A stretch of 64,000 nt of DNA from SKHV01 sp963678565. GTDB lineage: Bacteria; Bacteroidota; Bacteroidia; Bacteroidales; Prolixibacteraceae. Each line of letters starts with the position of its first letter. Positions within the stretch are counted from its first letter, which is position 1. The position numbers and the translations under genes were made by a program. Below the pieces are notes generated by a model that was not told where the DNA came from, searched no databases, and worked only from the letters and a program-made list of their open reading frames with translations. Of this stretch, positions 47,174-56,548 are shown piece after piece. The DNA is taken from NCBI GenBank assembly GCA_963678565.1, contig OY782875.1:62001-126000 (forward strand). The letters run 5' to 3'.

Positions 47174-48199
47174 TTAGTTTTTCTTCAATAACTCCTTGGT
47201 ACTTAGCAAGCCACATGCGGCATAAATATCCTCTCCGCGCGAGGCCCGAATAGTGGTAATAATTCCTTTTTTATTTAATTGGTCTTTAAAATCTTGCAAT
47301 CGAGCTTCGTCAGATCCTTTCAATGGTGTTCCCGGGATTTCGTGGAAACGAATTAAATTCAATCGGCAACGCAATCCATTTAACAAACGGGCCAATTCTT
47401 TCACATGTTTTTCGGTATCATTTAATCCTCCAAATACGATATACTCGAACGACAATTTTCGCTGACGATCGAAATCGAAAGAGCGAATCTCCTCTACCAC
47501 TTTCTGAATTGGATAAGCAATTTGCACCGGCATCAACCTTTCGCGCTCACGGTCGAATGGTGTATGCAAGCTAATGGCCACATTGCTATCGCTTTCATGC
47601 AAAAAACGTTTTAACCCCGGAATAATTCCAATTGAAGAAACGGTGATTCTTCTAGCACTCATCCCATAACCCCATTCCGAAGTAAGAATCTCAACGCTTT
47701 TGAGCACTTCATCCAAGTTATCAAAAGGCTCTCCCATTCCCATATAAACGATGTTGGTAATTGAACCAAACTCTTCGATGCTACGAATCTGATTCACAAT
47801 TTCGCCGGCGGTTAATTGCCCATTGAAACCTTGTTTCCCGGTCATACAAAACAAACAGCCCATTTTACAACCAATCTGCGAAGAAACACAAACTGTTTTT
47901 CGCTCTTTGTCGGGAATCATTGCCGTTTCGATGAATTTATTTTGTGTCGTTGGAAACAAATATTTTCTTGTACCATCTACACTATTCTGAACTTTGATTG
48001 GCGCTTGTATTCCAACTTGATATTGTGCGTCGAGCAATTCACGATTCTTTTTAGAAAGATTGCTCATCTCCTCTATCGTGCTGATTTCTTTTTTATAAAG
48101 CCAGTCTGCAATTTGTTTGGAGGTGAACTTGGGTAAGCCCAATTCAACAACCAAATCACTTAATTCGTTTAATGTTTTTCCAAATAAATTTTGCTTCAT
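47174..48199 (-). CDS. rlmN: 23S rRNA (adenine-2503-C2)/tRNA methyltransferase RlmN
   Basis: The 341-residue radical-SAM enzyme methylates A2503 of 23S rRNA and, in studied homologues, A37 of some tRNAs. The iron-sulfur cluster motif is CKMGCLFC near residue 111. The catalytic C-terminal cysteine is present in YAACGL near residue 330. GEPFDN and SLHTPFDRERERLMP are also family hallmarks. The length is normal. It sits between an NADP-reductase-like gene 31 nt upstream and the SGNH hydrolase. Confidence 0.96.
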   Translation of the reverse strand: MKQNLFGKTLNELSDLVVELGLPKFTSKQIADWLYKKEISTIEEMSNLSKKNRELLDAQYQVGIQAPIKVQNSVDGTRKYLFPTTQNKFIETAMIPDKERKTVCVSSQIGCKMGCLFCMTGKQGFNGQLTAGEIVNQIRSIEEFGSITNIVYMGMGEPFDNLDEVLKSVEILTSEWGYGMSARRITVSSIGIIPGLKRFLHESDSNVAISLHTPFDRERERLMPVQIAYPIQKVVEEIRSFDFDRQRKLSFEYIVFGGLNDTEKHVKELARLLNGLRCRLNLIRFHEIPGTPLKGSDEARLQDFKDQLNKKGIITTIRASRGEDIYAACGLLSTKELLKKN

Positions 48200-48230
48200 T
48201 GCTTCTATCTAAAAATTACAGACTCGATTT

Positions 48231-48911
48231 CTAAAAGAAAATTTCAGAAATGATGTTTTCGTATGGTATTCCTCTTGAAATTAAAATATCGCGTACCTCA
48301 ACAACCATTAGAGCACGCCCACAAAGGTAATACTTATTATTGGTAGGCAAATTACTTTCGTTTTCCAAATAGTCGGTTACCCGACCTGAAAAATCACCAA
48401 TTTCATCGGTTGCACTGCTGCATTGAAGGTAGTTTTCTTTTAAGCCCAAGCGGAACTCTTTTTCGAAATAAAACTGTGACTTTTCACGTGCACCATGCAG
48501 CAATTTCACACAATTAAAATTCGATTTGAACATTGCGTAAAACGGAGCAATCCCTGTTCCAGTGGCAATCCACCACATGGGCTGTTCGGTGGTTGGCATA
48601 AAGCTGCCATAAGGTTTCGACACAAAAACTGAATCACCAGCTTTAATTTTTTTTAATTCCGGCGTTAATTGTCCATCTTCTTTTAAATCGAATAATATTT
48701 GTAAAAAAGCATCTTCTTCACCACTGCAAATACTATAAATTCGAGGTTCAATTTCATCGTTAATACTTACGGCAACAACATGCCCCGCTTTCATTTCAAA
48801 CTGCTTTTCAAATCTCAATAAAAACTTGTCTTGCGTTATCTCCTTGTTCGAGATTACCTTTGTTTTAAACAAATAGTGATCTCCTCTAATATATTCTTCC
48901 GCTTTAGCCAT
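48231..48911 (-). CDS. Ferredoxin-NADP reductase-like flavoprotein
   Basis: The 226-residue protein has an FAD-binding barrel with RIYSICSG near residue 66. The nucleotide-binding half carries ATGTGIAPFYAM near residue 115 and YYLCGRALMVVEVRDIL near 194. These place it in the ferredoxin-NADP+ reductase family, which moves electrons between NADPH and ferredoxin or flavodoxin. It lacks a ferredoxin domain of its own. The ending EIFF departs from the aromatic terminus common in plant-type enzymes. It is the first gene of a minus-strand unit with rlmN and the hydrolase. Confidence 0.88.
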   Translation of the reverse strand: MAKAEEYIRGDHYLFKTKVISNKEITQDKFLLRFEKQFEMKAGHVVAVSINDEIEPRIYSICSGEEDAFLQILFDLKEDGQLTPELKKIKAGDSVFVSKPYGSFMPTTEQPMWWIATGTGIAPFYAMFKSNFNCVKLLHGAREKSQFYFEKEFRLGLKENYLQCSSATDEIGDFSGRVTDYLENESNLPTNNKYYLCGRALMVVEVRDILISRGIPYENIISEIFF

Positions 48912-49031
48912 ATCGAAGTAACACCATAATTGATTTTCGGTTTATTTCAATCAAAATTTATCGGTACAAATTACACTCCCATACTTTTTGAAGTTTTTAC
49001 AAAGTGTGATTCACTATTTACGAACTCTGCT

Positions 49032-49039
49032 TATATTTG
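49032..49039 (+). promoter_or_regulatory. Candidate dcd promoter (-7 box)
   Basis: TATATTTG matches TAnnTTTG exactly, 53 bp before the dcd ATG. The region about 20 nt upstream has only a weak TGTG in place of the -33 TTTG. Confidence 0.5.
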
Positions 49040-49091
49040 TAAACTTATATGTTACAGTAATATAATTGTAACATTTTTAAAGCCATAGAAA

Positions 49092-49613
49092 ATGATTTTA
49101 TCAGGATTAGAAATACAAAAACGTTTAGACAAGGATATTTTTATTGAACCTTATCATCCGGATCAATTAAATCCGAACAGTTACAACTTAAAACTACACA
49201 ATCGATTGTTAGTATACGACAACGATGAGTTGGATATGAAAAAAGAAAATACTGCATCGGAAATCTTTATACCAGAAGAAGGATTATTGCTTGAACCCAA
49301 TAAGCTTTATTTGGGAAGAACGGTTGAATATACTCGCACAGAAAACTTGGTTCCGATGTTAGAAGGACGTTCTTCAATTGGGCGTTTAGGCTTATTTATT
49401 CATGTTACTGCAGGTTTTGGCGATGTTGGTTTTGCTGGCTATTGGACCTTAGAAATTTTTTGTGTTCAACCAATCAGAATTTATTCGGGAGTAGAGCTTT
49501 GCCAGATTTATTACCACAACCTCGATGGAGATTATGTAAAATACAAAAGCGGGAAATACCAAAATAACGAAGGCATTCAACCCAGCTTATTGTACAAAGA
49601 TTTTGAGAAATAG
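49092..49613 (+). CDS. dcd: dCTP deaminase
   Basis: The 173-residue enzyme deaminates dCTP to dUTP for thymidylate synthesis. Family motifs include LNPNSYNLKLHNRL near residue 25, EGRSSIGRLGLFIHVTAG near 92 with the Arg-Ser-Ser nucleotide contact, and the catalytic Glu in GYWTLEIF near 119. The length is slightly shorter than the E. coli enzyme, as is common in Bacteroidota. It stands alone with its own promoter and is followed by yidD after 86 nt. Confidence 0.95.
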   Translation: MILSGLEIQKRLDKDIFIEPYHPDQLNPNSYNLKLHNRLLVYDNDELDMKKENTASEIFIPEEGLLLEPNKLYLGRTVEYTRTENLVPMLEGRSSIGRLGLFIHVTAGFGDVGFAGYWTLEIFCVQPIRIYSGVELCQIYYHNLDGDYVKYKSGKYQNNEGIQPSLLYKDFEK

Positions 49614-49699
49614 TTTTGTTGTGCATTCTAAAGCTGGATTGATTTTGGCGACACTTTGAAAAACAAAGTGAAACTCAAGCAAATTATCTCAAATCATTT

Positions 49700-49981
49700 A
49701 TGAATCAACTTTGGAACATATTAAAAAAAATACTAGCCCTTCCGTTTCTAGGCTTGGTTTATATATACAAGTATCTGATTTCACCAATCACTCCGGCTTC
49801 ATGCCGCCATGTTCCAACTTGCTCCGAATACATGATTCAATCCTTAAAAATACATGGGCCTTTCAAAGGATTATTTTTGGGAATTCGCAGAATTTCACAT
49901 TGCCATCCCTGGGGAACACATGGTTACGATCCGGTGCCGCCCAAAGGCACAAAAGTTTTTAAATTCAAGCGTTTCAAATAA
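49700..49981 (+). CDS. yidD: Membrane protein insertion efficiency factor YidD
   Basis: The 93-residue protein has an amphipathic N-terminal helix followed by the YidD signature: KYLISPITPASCRHVPTCSEY, with the conserved cysteines, then HGPFKGLFLGIRR and HPWGTHGYDPVP. It assists the YidC/Sec pathway at the inner membrane. In many genomes it lies beside rpmH, rnpA and yidC; here it is separate. Confidence 0.93.
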   Translation: MNQLWNILKKILALPFLGLVYIYKYLISPITPASCRHVPTCSEYMIQSLKIHGPFKGLFLGIRRISHCHPWGTHGYDPVPPKGTKVFKFKRFK

Positions 49982-50044
49982 AATAAACCTAAATTACGGT
50001 TCTTTGTTTGAATGGTATATTAATCGAAAATTTGAATTGAATTC

Positions 50045-50938
50045 ATGAGAAATTCATTATTTATAGTTTTACTTTTAGTGATTGCTAGCTGCTCTAATTC
50101 AAAACAAAAGCAAACTACAAGCACCAATACAATAACGGTAAGTGTACTCCCTCAAAAATACATTGTAGAACAAATTGCAGGTGATTTTCTTACCGTAAAT
50201 GTGATGGTTCCTCCAGGCGCAAGTCCTTCAGATTATGAGCCAACACCAAAACAAATGGTTGCACTAAGTAATTCAGCCTTGTATTTTTTTGTTGGGCACT
50301 TGGGATTCGAAGAGGCTTGGTTAAATCGCCTCAAGAAAAATGCTCCCAATACAAAATTTGAATCATGGAGCGACAATCTTGACTTTGAGGAAACATCGGA
50401 AGAAATGCATGACCACTCAGAAAACGATGGTCATCATCACCATCACAAGGTAGATCCACATATCTGGATGTCTCCAAAATTGGTAAAACAAATTGTTGCT
50501 GAAACAAGCAACAAACTTCAGTTGGCATATCCCGATAAGAAAACTGTTTTTGAAAAAAATGCAGTAAAATTTATAACACAAATTGATAGTTTAGATCGTG
50601 CTTTTGAACATAGTTTTGCAGCAAGCAAAAACAAATCGTTCATGATTTTTCATCCAGCATTAGGCTATTTGGCTAAAGACTATGGCTTGGAACAGCATGC
50701 TATTGAGTTCGAAGGCAAATCTCCAAGTACGGCTCATCTTCAAAAAATGATCGATTTGGTTCGATCTGAAAAAATAAGCACTATTTTTATTCAATCGCAA
50801 TTCGAAACTGAAAAAGCAAAATCAGTTGCCCACGAAACAAACACACAAGTGGTTGCCATAAATCCATTGGAAGAAAATTGGCTGCAAATGCAAAACGATA
50901 TAAAAAGTAAGTTAATTCAAGCTTTGTCTGAAAACTAA
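50045..50938 (+). CDS. znuA: Zinc ABC transporter substrate-binding lipoprotein
   Basis: The 297-residue protein has a lipobox (VIASC, Cys at 16), so it is a lipoprotein facing the periplasm. It belongs to the cluster A-I metal-binding proteins. A His-rich loop (HSENDGHHHHHKVDPHIW near residues 120-139) contains probable metal-shuttling histidines and one metal ligand. A further His in FHPALGYLA and the Glu/Asp segment near the C-terminus complete the site. The loop favours zinc over manganese. The stop overlaps the ATPase start (TAATG). Confidence 0.9.
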   Translation: MRNSLFIVLLLVIASCSNSKQKQTTSTNTITVSVLPQKYIVEQIAGDFLTVNVMVPPGASPSDYEPTPKQMVALSNSALYFFVGHLGFEEAWLNRLKKNAPNTKFESWSDNLDFEETSEEMHDHSENDGHHHHHKVDPHIWMSPKLVKQIVAETSNKLQLAYPDKKTVFEKNAVKFITQIDSLDRAFEHSFAASKNKSFMIFHPALGYLAKDYGLEQHAIEFEGKSPSTAHLQKMIDLVRSEKISTIFIQSQFETEKAKSVAHETNTQVVAINPLEENWLQMQNDIKSKLIQALSEN

Positions 50939-51696
50939 TGGATTCAATTATTTCCATAGAAGATTTAACCGTTGGCTACAACGCCAAAAATGTGCTAAGA
51001 AATGTTAGCTTAAACATTCACGAGCGCGATTTCATGGGAGTTATTGGTCCCAATGGTGGTGGAAAAACAACACTTTTAAAGGCAATTCTTGGTTTGATTC
51101 CGATAAAATCGGGGAAAATTGTTTATTCGAATCAAATGCCACATAAAGGTGGAGACATAGGCTATTTATCTCAGATTAACCAATTCGACAAAAAATTTCC
51201 AATTACCGTTCGTGAAGTTATTTTATCGGGTTTAGTTGGTAAAAAATCTAGCGGATTATTTTATAAGAAGAACGATAAAAACAAGGCTGAAGAAATTTTA
51301 AACGAGTTGGGAATAAAACAGCTGGCAAACAAAGCGATTGGACAATTATCGGGTGGACAAATGCAAAAAGTCTTTCTGGGAAGAGCTCTAATTTCTGATC
51401 CAAAACTACTGATATTGGACGAACCCGAAACGTATGTCGATAATAATTTCGAATCGGAATTATACGACAAACTGAAAATACTAAACAAACGAATGGCCAT
51501 ATTATTGGTTTCACACGATATGGGAACCATTTCATCGCACGTAAAAAGCATTGCCTGTGTAAACGAAACCTTGCACTTCCATCCGTCCAACAAAATATCG
51601 GAAGAACAATTGGCTTCGTACAATTGCCCTTTACAAATAATCACACATGGAGAGGTGCCGCACACTGTTTTGGGCGCACACAACCACAAACATTAA
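50938..51696 (+). CDS. znuC: Zinc ABC transporter ATPase
   Basis: The 252-residue ATPase has Walker A GPNGGGKTT near residue 39, signature QLSGGQMQKVFLGRA near 136 and Walker B LLILDEPETYVD near 159. The H-loop is VSHD. This is the import-type ATPase of metal transporters, unlike the array ATPases. The C-terminus carries extra histidines (LGAHNHKH), often found in zinc systems. It is translationally coupled to the binding protein, and the permease follows 15 nt later. Confidence 0.92.
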   Translation: MDSIISIEDLTVGYNAKNVLRNVSLNIHERDFMGVIGPNGGGKTTLLKAILGLIPIKSGKIVYSNQMPHKGGDIGYLSQINQFDKKFPITVREVILSGLVGKKSSGLFYKKNDKNKAEEILNELGIKQLANKAIGQLSGGQMQKVFLGRALISDPKLLILDEPETYVDNNFESELYDKLKILNKRMAILLVSHDMGTISSHVKSIACVNETLHFHPSNKISEEQLASYNCPLQIITHGEVPHTVLGAHNHKH

Positions 51697-51711
51697 AACA
51701 GAAAGTTCTTT

Positions 51712-52515
51712 ATGCTTGAATTGCTGAAATACGATTTCTTTATAAATGCCTTAAGCGGTGCGCTGTTAGCTTCGATTGTTAGCGGAATTATTGGTGCCTA
51801 TATGGTTGCCCGACGTATGGTATTTGTTGGAGGAGGAATTACGCATTCATCGTTTGGAGGCATTGGTATTGCTTATTTCCTGGGTTTAAACCCACTGTTG
51901 GGTGCTACGGTTTTCGGCGTTTTATCGGCCTTAGGAATCAATTACTTCACAAAAAACGGAAATGTACGACAAGATAGCTCGATTGCCATTTGGTGGTCGT
52001 TAGGCATGGCGATTGGAATCATTTTTATTTCCTTGACACCCGGTTACGCCCCCAACCTTATGAGCTTTTTATTTGGTAGCATTTTAACCATTAACTCAAG
52101 TGACTTATGGTTTTTAGGCATCCTTACTTTTGTAGTAATTATTCTATTTACCTTGTTTTTCAATCAAATAAAAATCATTGCTTTCGATGAAGATTTTGCG
52201 CGGGCTAAAAACCTACCAGTCAATTTATTTAACAATCTACTTTTAGCCATTATTGCACTTGTGATTGTTGCCAGCATACGCATTTCTGGGATTATTTTGC
52301 TGCTTTCATTACTAACTTTACCACAAGCAAGTGCCAATTTATTTACCAATAAATTTCGAAACCTAATTTTCGGGTCGATTGGCTTTGGATTTATCGGGGT
52401 TTTAATCGGATTATTGTTTTCTTACTACACCAATTTACCTTCTGGCGCAACCATTATTTTAGTGCATGCTTCACTGTTCTTAATTGCAAAATTAGTGGTA
52501 AGTATCAGAAAATAA
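51712..52515 (+). CDS. znuB: Zinc ABC transporter permease
   Basis: The 267-residue integral membrane protein has about eight hydrophobic segments and belongs to the ABC-3 family. Hallmarks are SGIIGAYMVARRMVFVGGGI near residue 23, the ITHSSFGGIGIAYF helix, and LLLSLLTLPQASA near residue 196, which corresponds to the ATPase-contacting region. It is the last gene of the importer operon. The convergent LolA-like gene ends 3 nt beyond it. Confidence 0.92.
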   Translation: MLELLKYDFFINALSGALLASIVSGIIGAYMVARRMVFVGGGITHSSFGGIGIAYFLGLNPLLGATVFGVLSALGINYFTKNGNVRQDSSIAIWWSLGMAIGIIFISLTPGYAPNLMSFLFGSILTINSSDLWFLGILTFVVIILFTLFFNQIKIIAFDEDFARAKNLPVNLFNNLLLAIIALVIVASIRISGIILLLSLLTLPQASANLFTNKFRNLIFGSIGFGFIGVLIGLLFSYYTNLPSGATIILVHASLFLIAKLVVSIRK

Positions 52516-52518
52516 GCG

Positions 52519-53256
52519 TCATTGTTTCAAAGCTGCTTTCGTGAAAATATACTCTGGAATTTCGGTATCAAACCGAGCGCTGATTATTTTGAACTCAGTT
52601 CCATCACCTTGTTTTAGCATATCTTTGTAGACCATTTTAGTAGGAAACCATCGCCCTTCAATCTGTTTAACTTCCGATAAAGTAGTGCGTTTCAGTAGCT
52701 GTCCGCTTTTGGCAAACAGTTCTTCTTGTAAAGGAACGAATCGTTCGGTATCAATCCACATCTTACGCTTATAATATGCCACGTCGTTCACATTGGCAAT
52801 CATTTCCAATACATAGCATTTGCGGTCATCGATGCTTGCTGTCTCCAACACTTTGCCGTCGTAAATATCTGTCAATTTACGATCATCCATCATGTCTTCG
52901 TAGGATAAATCCGATCCCATTACACTTTGTCGCAGCATGTGCCCCGAAATCTGAATGGTACGATCGGTACTTGGCGAATAAATCCATAATTTATCCTCCA
53001 GTTTTAGCATTTTAGTTCCGGCTTCTCGCGCCGGCGATAAATATTCGGTAAACGATTTTTGATCTCCCACAGAGTAGGCTTTTGAAGTGATGGTTCTGCT
53101 TCTACGTTTTCCATGAATCGTCATTTCTGATTCAAACACACGATTTTTTGCCGACATGTTCTTATCAACTTTTTGAAGAATTTGATCGGCTGCTGGCTGC
53201 GCAAAAACCGGCAAAACCAGCGCGAAAGCCAATAGGGTATAAATTATTTTTTTCAT
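52519..53256 (-). CDS. LolA-like outer-membrane lipoprotein-sorting protein
   Basis: The 245-residue protein has a signal peptide (MKKIIYTLLAFALVLPVFAQ) and a beta-rich fold with LWIYSPSTDR near residue 91. Also present are QSVMGSDLSYEDMM and YKRKMWIDTERFVPLQEE. These place it in the LolA/LppX-like group that carries lipids or lipoproteins in the periplasm. It lies after two LolC/E-like permeases and a LolD-like ATPase and is probably the periplasmic carrier for that transporter. It is the last gene of the TetR-led operon. Confidence 0.88.
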   Translation of the reverse strand: MKKIIYTLLAFALVLPVFAQPAADQILQKVDKNMSAKNRVFESEMTIHGKRRSRTITSKAYSVGDQKSFTEYLSPAREAGTKMLKLEDKLWIYSPSTDRTIQISGHMLRQSVMGSDLSYEDMMDDRKLTDIYDGKVLETASIDDRKCYVLEMIANVNDVAYYKRKMWIDTERFVPLQEELFAKSGQLLKRTTLSEVKQIEGRWFPTKMVYKDMLKQGDGTEFKIISARFDTEIPEYIFTKAALKQ

Positions 53257-53308
53257 CTCCTTTAAAAATTAAATTTATTTCTTGCTCAAACACCCTTTTG
53301 GATGTGGA

Positions 53309-54586
53309 TTACGTTTCTAACTCCTTGAATAGTTGCGATGTTTTTCGCTTGTAAATTCCAATTCCGGCCAAAGCTGTTCCAATTAATGTTGAAAAGATAC
53401 CAGGGAAAAATCCGATATAATAATCAACCGGAGTGATTCGTGCTCGAATAATTGTTGGCATCATAATAGAAGAAGCCTGCATTTTGTCGCCAATGTTCAA
53501 ACCATAAGTTTTCAGCAACCAAGCACACCCTAATCCAAGTGTAGTGCCTACAATCGATCCAATAATTCCTATTCCAACCGACTCGATTAACAACGATCGA
53601 TATACATGGCTTTTGGTTTCTCCCATCGCCAAACGGACTCCAAACTCGCCATATCGACGTAGCCCGCCCAACAATCCTGCATTCCAAAGCACCAATGCCA
53701 TTGCCAAAATAAAAATTCCGGTAATTAAGGCACCTATCGATTTTGCCAGATCAACAAATAGGCTCATCATATTTTGATCTCGCAAAGCCATCATCGTTGG
53801 TGCAAATTCATTCTGATCATCTAAATCAAAAGTTCTTTCAAATTTTATTTTACAAGCCTTTGCAAATTCATCATTGTAAAAACCATTGTCGAAAAATCCA
53901 AGAATTTCACTTGCTGCATCTTCCATGTCGAGTGCCATGCGAGCTCCTTCCAAATCGGTCATGATGGTTCCTTTGTCCAATACATTCGAACCAAACGAAA
54001 TAGTTCCAACAATTGTATAGTTAAAATACGACATGGCACCATACATGGTTGATCCCATAAAAGTGATTTCCTGTCCGGGTTGAATATTCAATTTTTGAGC
54101 AAACTGATCGCTTATTAACACCTCGGTTGGTGATGCAGGCAACCGGCCTTTTACCAAAGAGTTTTCAATGTTCAATCGTTGAACATCCTTCGAATTTTCG
54201 GTTAAGAAATCGATAGCCATTCCTACTGCAGGACCTTGAGCTTTTGTTTCTCCATTTTTATCAGGTACATCAATCAAACCACCAAAATTGATTCGTTCTG
54301 CCCAGCCGATTGTGGGATAGGTAGTTTCGAGCTCTGCCTTTAATTCCTCAACACCTAAAAGGGCTAAATCATTAGGCATTTGCGATTCATTTTCGGCATA
54401 TGCTTTTGTTACTACCTTTACATGACCGCTACTAAATTTGGCATTCATCTCAATTGAGTCGCCCATAAAACCAATGATGTAGGCATGCATAAAAACACTA
54501 AGCATTACGCCAATCGCAACCACCATCACTGGCAGTTTGCTTCTGCTTCCATCGCGAAGCAATCCTTTTATCAGAAATTTTATCAT
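53309..54586 (-). CDS. LolC/E-like ABC permease (second)
   Basis: The 425-residue FtsX-fold permease has four TMs: one N-terminal (about 19-40) and three at the C-terminus. A long periplasmic domain lies between them. The coupling segment reads GEFGVRLAMGETKSHVY near residue 320. Its start overlaps the end of the partner permease by 4 nt (ATGA), so the two are coupled and probably form a heterodimer. Unlike the array permeases it is a single 4-TM unit, the normal form for lipoprotein or lipid extraction systems. Confidence 0.9.
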   Translation of the reverse strand: MIKFLIKGLLRDGSRSKLPVMVVAIGVMLSVFMHAYIIGFMGDSIEMNAKFSSGHVKVVTKAYAENESQMPNDLALLGVEELKAELETTYPTIGWAERINFGGLIDVPDKNGETKAQGPAVGMAIDFLTENSKDVQRLNIENSLVKGRLPASPTEVLISDQFAQKLNIQPGQEITFMGSTMYGAMSYFNYTIVGTISFGSNVLDKGTIMTDLEGARMALDMEDAASEILGFFDNGFYNDEFAKACKIKFERTFDLDDQNEFAPTMMALRDQNMMSLFVDLAKSIGALITGIFILAMALVLWNAGLLGGLRRYGEFGVRLAMGETKSHVYRSLLIESVGIGIIGSIVGTTLGLGCAWLLKTYGLNIGDKMQASSIMMPTIIRARITPVDYYIGFFPGIFSTLIGTALAGIGIYKRKTSQLFKELET

Positions 54587-55752
54587 TGTATTTTCCCCCT
54601 TAAAGCTTGAGTTGGATTCATTTTAGCAATTTTGCGACTAGGCCAATAACTTACAACTGTAGTTGTTAAAAACACAAGTACGATCGTTCCAAAAACTAAT
54701 CCAGAACTATAATATGGGAACATGGTTTGTGCCATTGTCATACCCATTTCACTAGAATCTACTGGCATGGTAAAACCATTTCGAGCCTGCCAGATAAAGA
54801 ATGGAATTCCATAAGCAGCAGCGGTAAAAGCAGCCAATACTGCATGCATTGCTCCTTCGATAGTAAATAATTGCACCACTTCTTTTCGGGTATAGCCTAA
54901 GGCAATGTAAGTTCCAATTTCTTTTTGTCGCTTAAAAATTGAAAGCACTTGCGTGTCGAATATCGCCAACATTGCCAACATCAGCAGCACAATATAGAAT
55001 ACCGATTGCCCCTTGTTTTTCATAGCAATCATTTCATCTATTTCGGAGGTTAATGCAGCTTTAGTCTTTAAAACAAAGGGAGCTTCAGCCAATTTTAGAG
55101 GCGTTTTCATCACCAGTAAAGTGGCTTCGTTTTCCAATCCAGTAATTCTTTGTAAGGTTGAGATATCCATCCACACCTGAGCAGCATCTACACTTGGTAC
55201 ATTAGTAACAAAAATATCAACCACTTGAATTTCTGTCGCATCAAATGTTCCATTGGCATCTCGCCAACGCATAGTGGTACGATCTCCAATTTCAAGATTG
55301 GTACTATTCGACATCGACGCACCAATAATTACCGGAATTGCGTCGCTTTCATTCCTTAATTTCCCAGTTGGAAGCTGCAACAAGCTTTGATCTGACTGAA
55401 TTCCTTTAATCATGATCGAATGCATTCTTCCTTCAGGATAAATGGTTCCTTGTGTGATTAAAATCGGAACCATCTCGTGTTGATTTATTTCTTCAACTTG
55501 CTGATCGTTTAATACTGCATGACTTTCATCAAGTGTAAACATATCATACGGATCGTAGTTTTTATGCCATAGTTGACCATTACCAATCTCCCATTGTTCT
55601 AAATCGGTTTTTGCCTGACGATCCCAACCAACCAACATCCCTTTCATCCATATAATAGCAACAAACGAAAAAGAAAGCACAATTACATTGAGCCAGGTGC
55701 GTAATCCGGCGCCTAACAAATTCCGAATGGCTAGTTTAAAAGCTAATTTCAT
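54583..55752 (-). CDS. LolC/E-like ABC permease (first)
   Basis: The 389-residue permease has TM1 at about 20-40 and three C-terminal TMs. The coupling segment QKEIGTYIALGYTRKEV is near residue 279. The end, MNPTQALRGKI, resembles LolC/E tails. The periplasmic domain (GDRTTMRWRD, VDIFVTNV) is of MacB/LolC type. It lies between the ATPase gene (52 nt upstream) and its partner. The substrate is probably a lipid-modified or lipid cargo for the LolA-like protein (inference). Confidence 0.9.
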   Translation of the reverse strand: MKLAFKLAIRNLLGAGLRTWLNVIVLSFSFVAIIWMKGMLVGWDRQAKTDLEQWEIGNGQLWHKNYDPYDMFTLDESHAVLNDQQVEEINQHEMVPILITQGTIYPEGRMHSIMIKGIQSDQSLLQLPTGKLRNESDAIPVIIGASMSNSTNLEIGDRTTMRWRDANGTFDATEIQVVDIFVTNVPSVDAAQVWMDISTLQRITGLENEATLLVMKTPLKLAEAPFVLKTKAALTSEIDEMIAMKNKGQSVFYIVLLMLAMLAIFDTQVLSIFKRQKEIGTYIALGYTRKEVVQLFTIEGAMHAVLAAFTAAAYGIPFFIWQARNGFTMPVDSSEMGMTMAQTMFPYYSSGLVFGTIVLVFLTTTVVSYWPSRKIAKMNPTQALRGKIQ

Positions 55753-55804
55753 AATTGTAAGCTTTAATCAATTAAATTAAGTGACTTAATAGATAAGTAT
55801 TTTT

Positions 55805-56500
55805 TTAAATACTTTTTTCAACTAACTCGTCCTTTTCAATAGCACCATCGGCTAGGTAGATTTTTCGATTAAGATAGCTAATCACCTTCTCGTCGTGAGT
55901 TGCAAAAACAAAAGTAGTTTTCAGCTCTTCATTTAACTTTTTCATTGTCTTCAAGATATTGTGTGAATTGACTGCATCAAGATTCGCGGTTGGCTCATCG
56001 GCCAGCACCAATTTAGGTCTCTTAACCATTGCACGGGCAATAGCCACACGCTGACATTCGCCTCCAGATAACTGAGGTGGCTTCGATTTCACTTTTGAAG
56101 CTAAACCAACCCATTCCAGTGCATCCATTACCATTTTCTTTCGTTCTTCTGTAGAATAGTTGAGCAAGAGTAATGGAAATTCAACATTTTCAAAAACCGT
56201 ATGAACTGCTAGCAAATTGTAGCTTTGGAAAATAAACCCCAGTTCTTCCTTCCGCAGTTTGGCCGACTGCTTTGCATTCAATTCTTTAATCGATTTATCT
56301 AACACAAAGGCATTTCCATCGGAAGGAGTATCTAGCGATCCCAAAATATTAAGCAAGGTTGTTTTTCCAGATCCACTAGGACCAACCAAACCCGTAAATT
56401 CACCTTCGGAAATTGTTAACGAAATATTTTTGAGGGCTGTGAAAAACCCTTTCCCAACAGGAAATTGTTTCGTTAGATTCTCAATCTTAATTGTTTCCAT
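55805..56500 (-). CDS. LolD-like ABC ATPase
   Basis: The 231-residue ATPase has Walker A GPSGSGKTT near residue 41, signature QLSGGECQRVAIARA near 144, Walker B LVLADEPTANLD near 168, and H-loop ATHD. The family serves FtsX-fold permeases. It is downstream of the SDR gene and upstream of the two 4-TM permeases, so the transporter is complete within this operon and need not share the array ATPases. Confidence 0.92.
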   Translation of the reverse strand: METIKIENLTKQFPVGKGFFTALKNISLTISEGEFTGLVGPSGSGKTTLLNILGSLDTPSDGNAFVLDKSIKELNAKQSAKLRKEELGFIFQSYNLLAVHTVFENVEFPLLLLNYSTEERKKMVMDALEWVGLASKVKSKPPQLSGGECQRVAIARAMVKRPKLVLADEPTANLDAVNSHNILKTMKKLNEELKTTFVFATHDEKVISYLNRKIYLADGAIEKDELVEKSI

Positions 56501-56548
56501 AATTTTTGTTTTTACTGCAATCCTTTGTACCTATGAATATTTATCGTA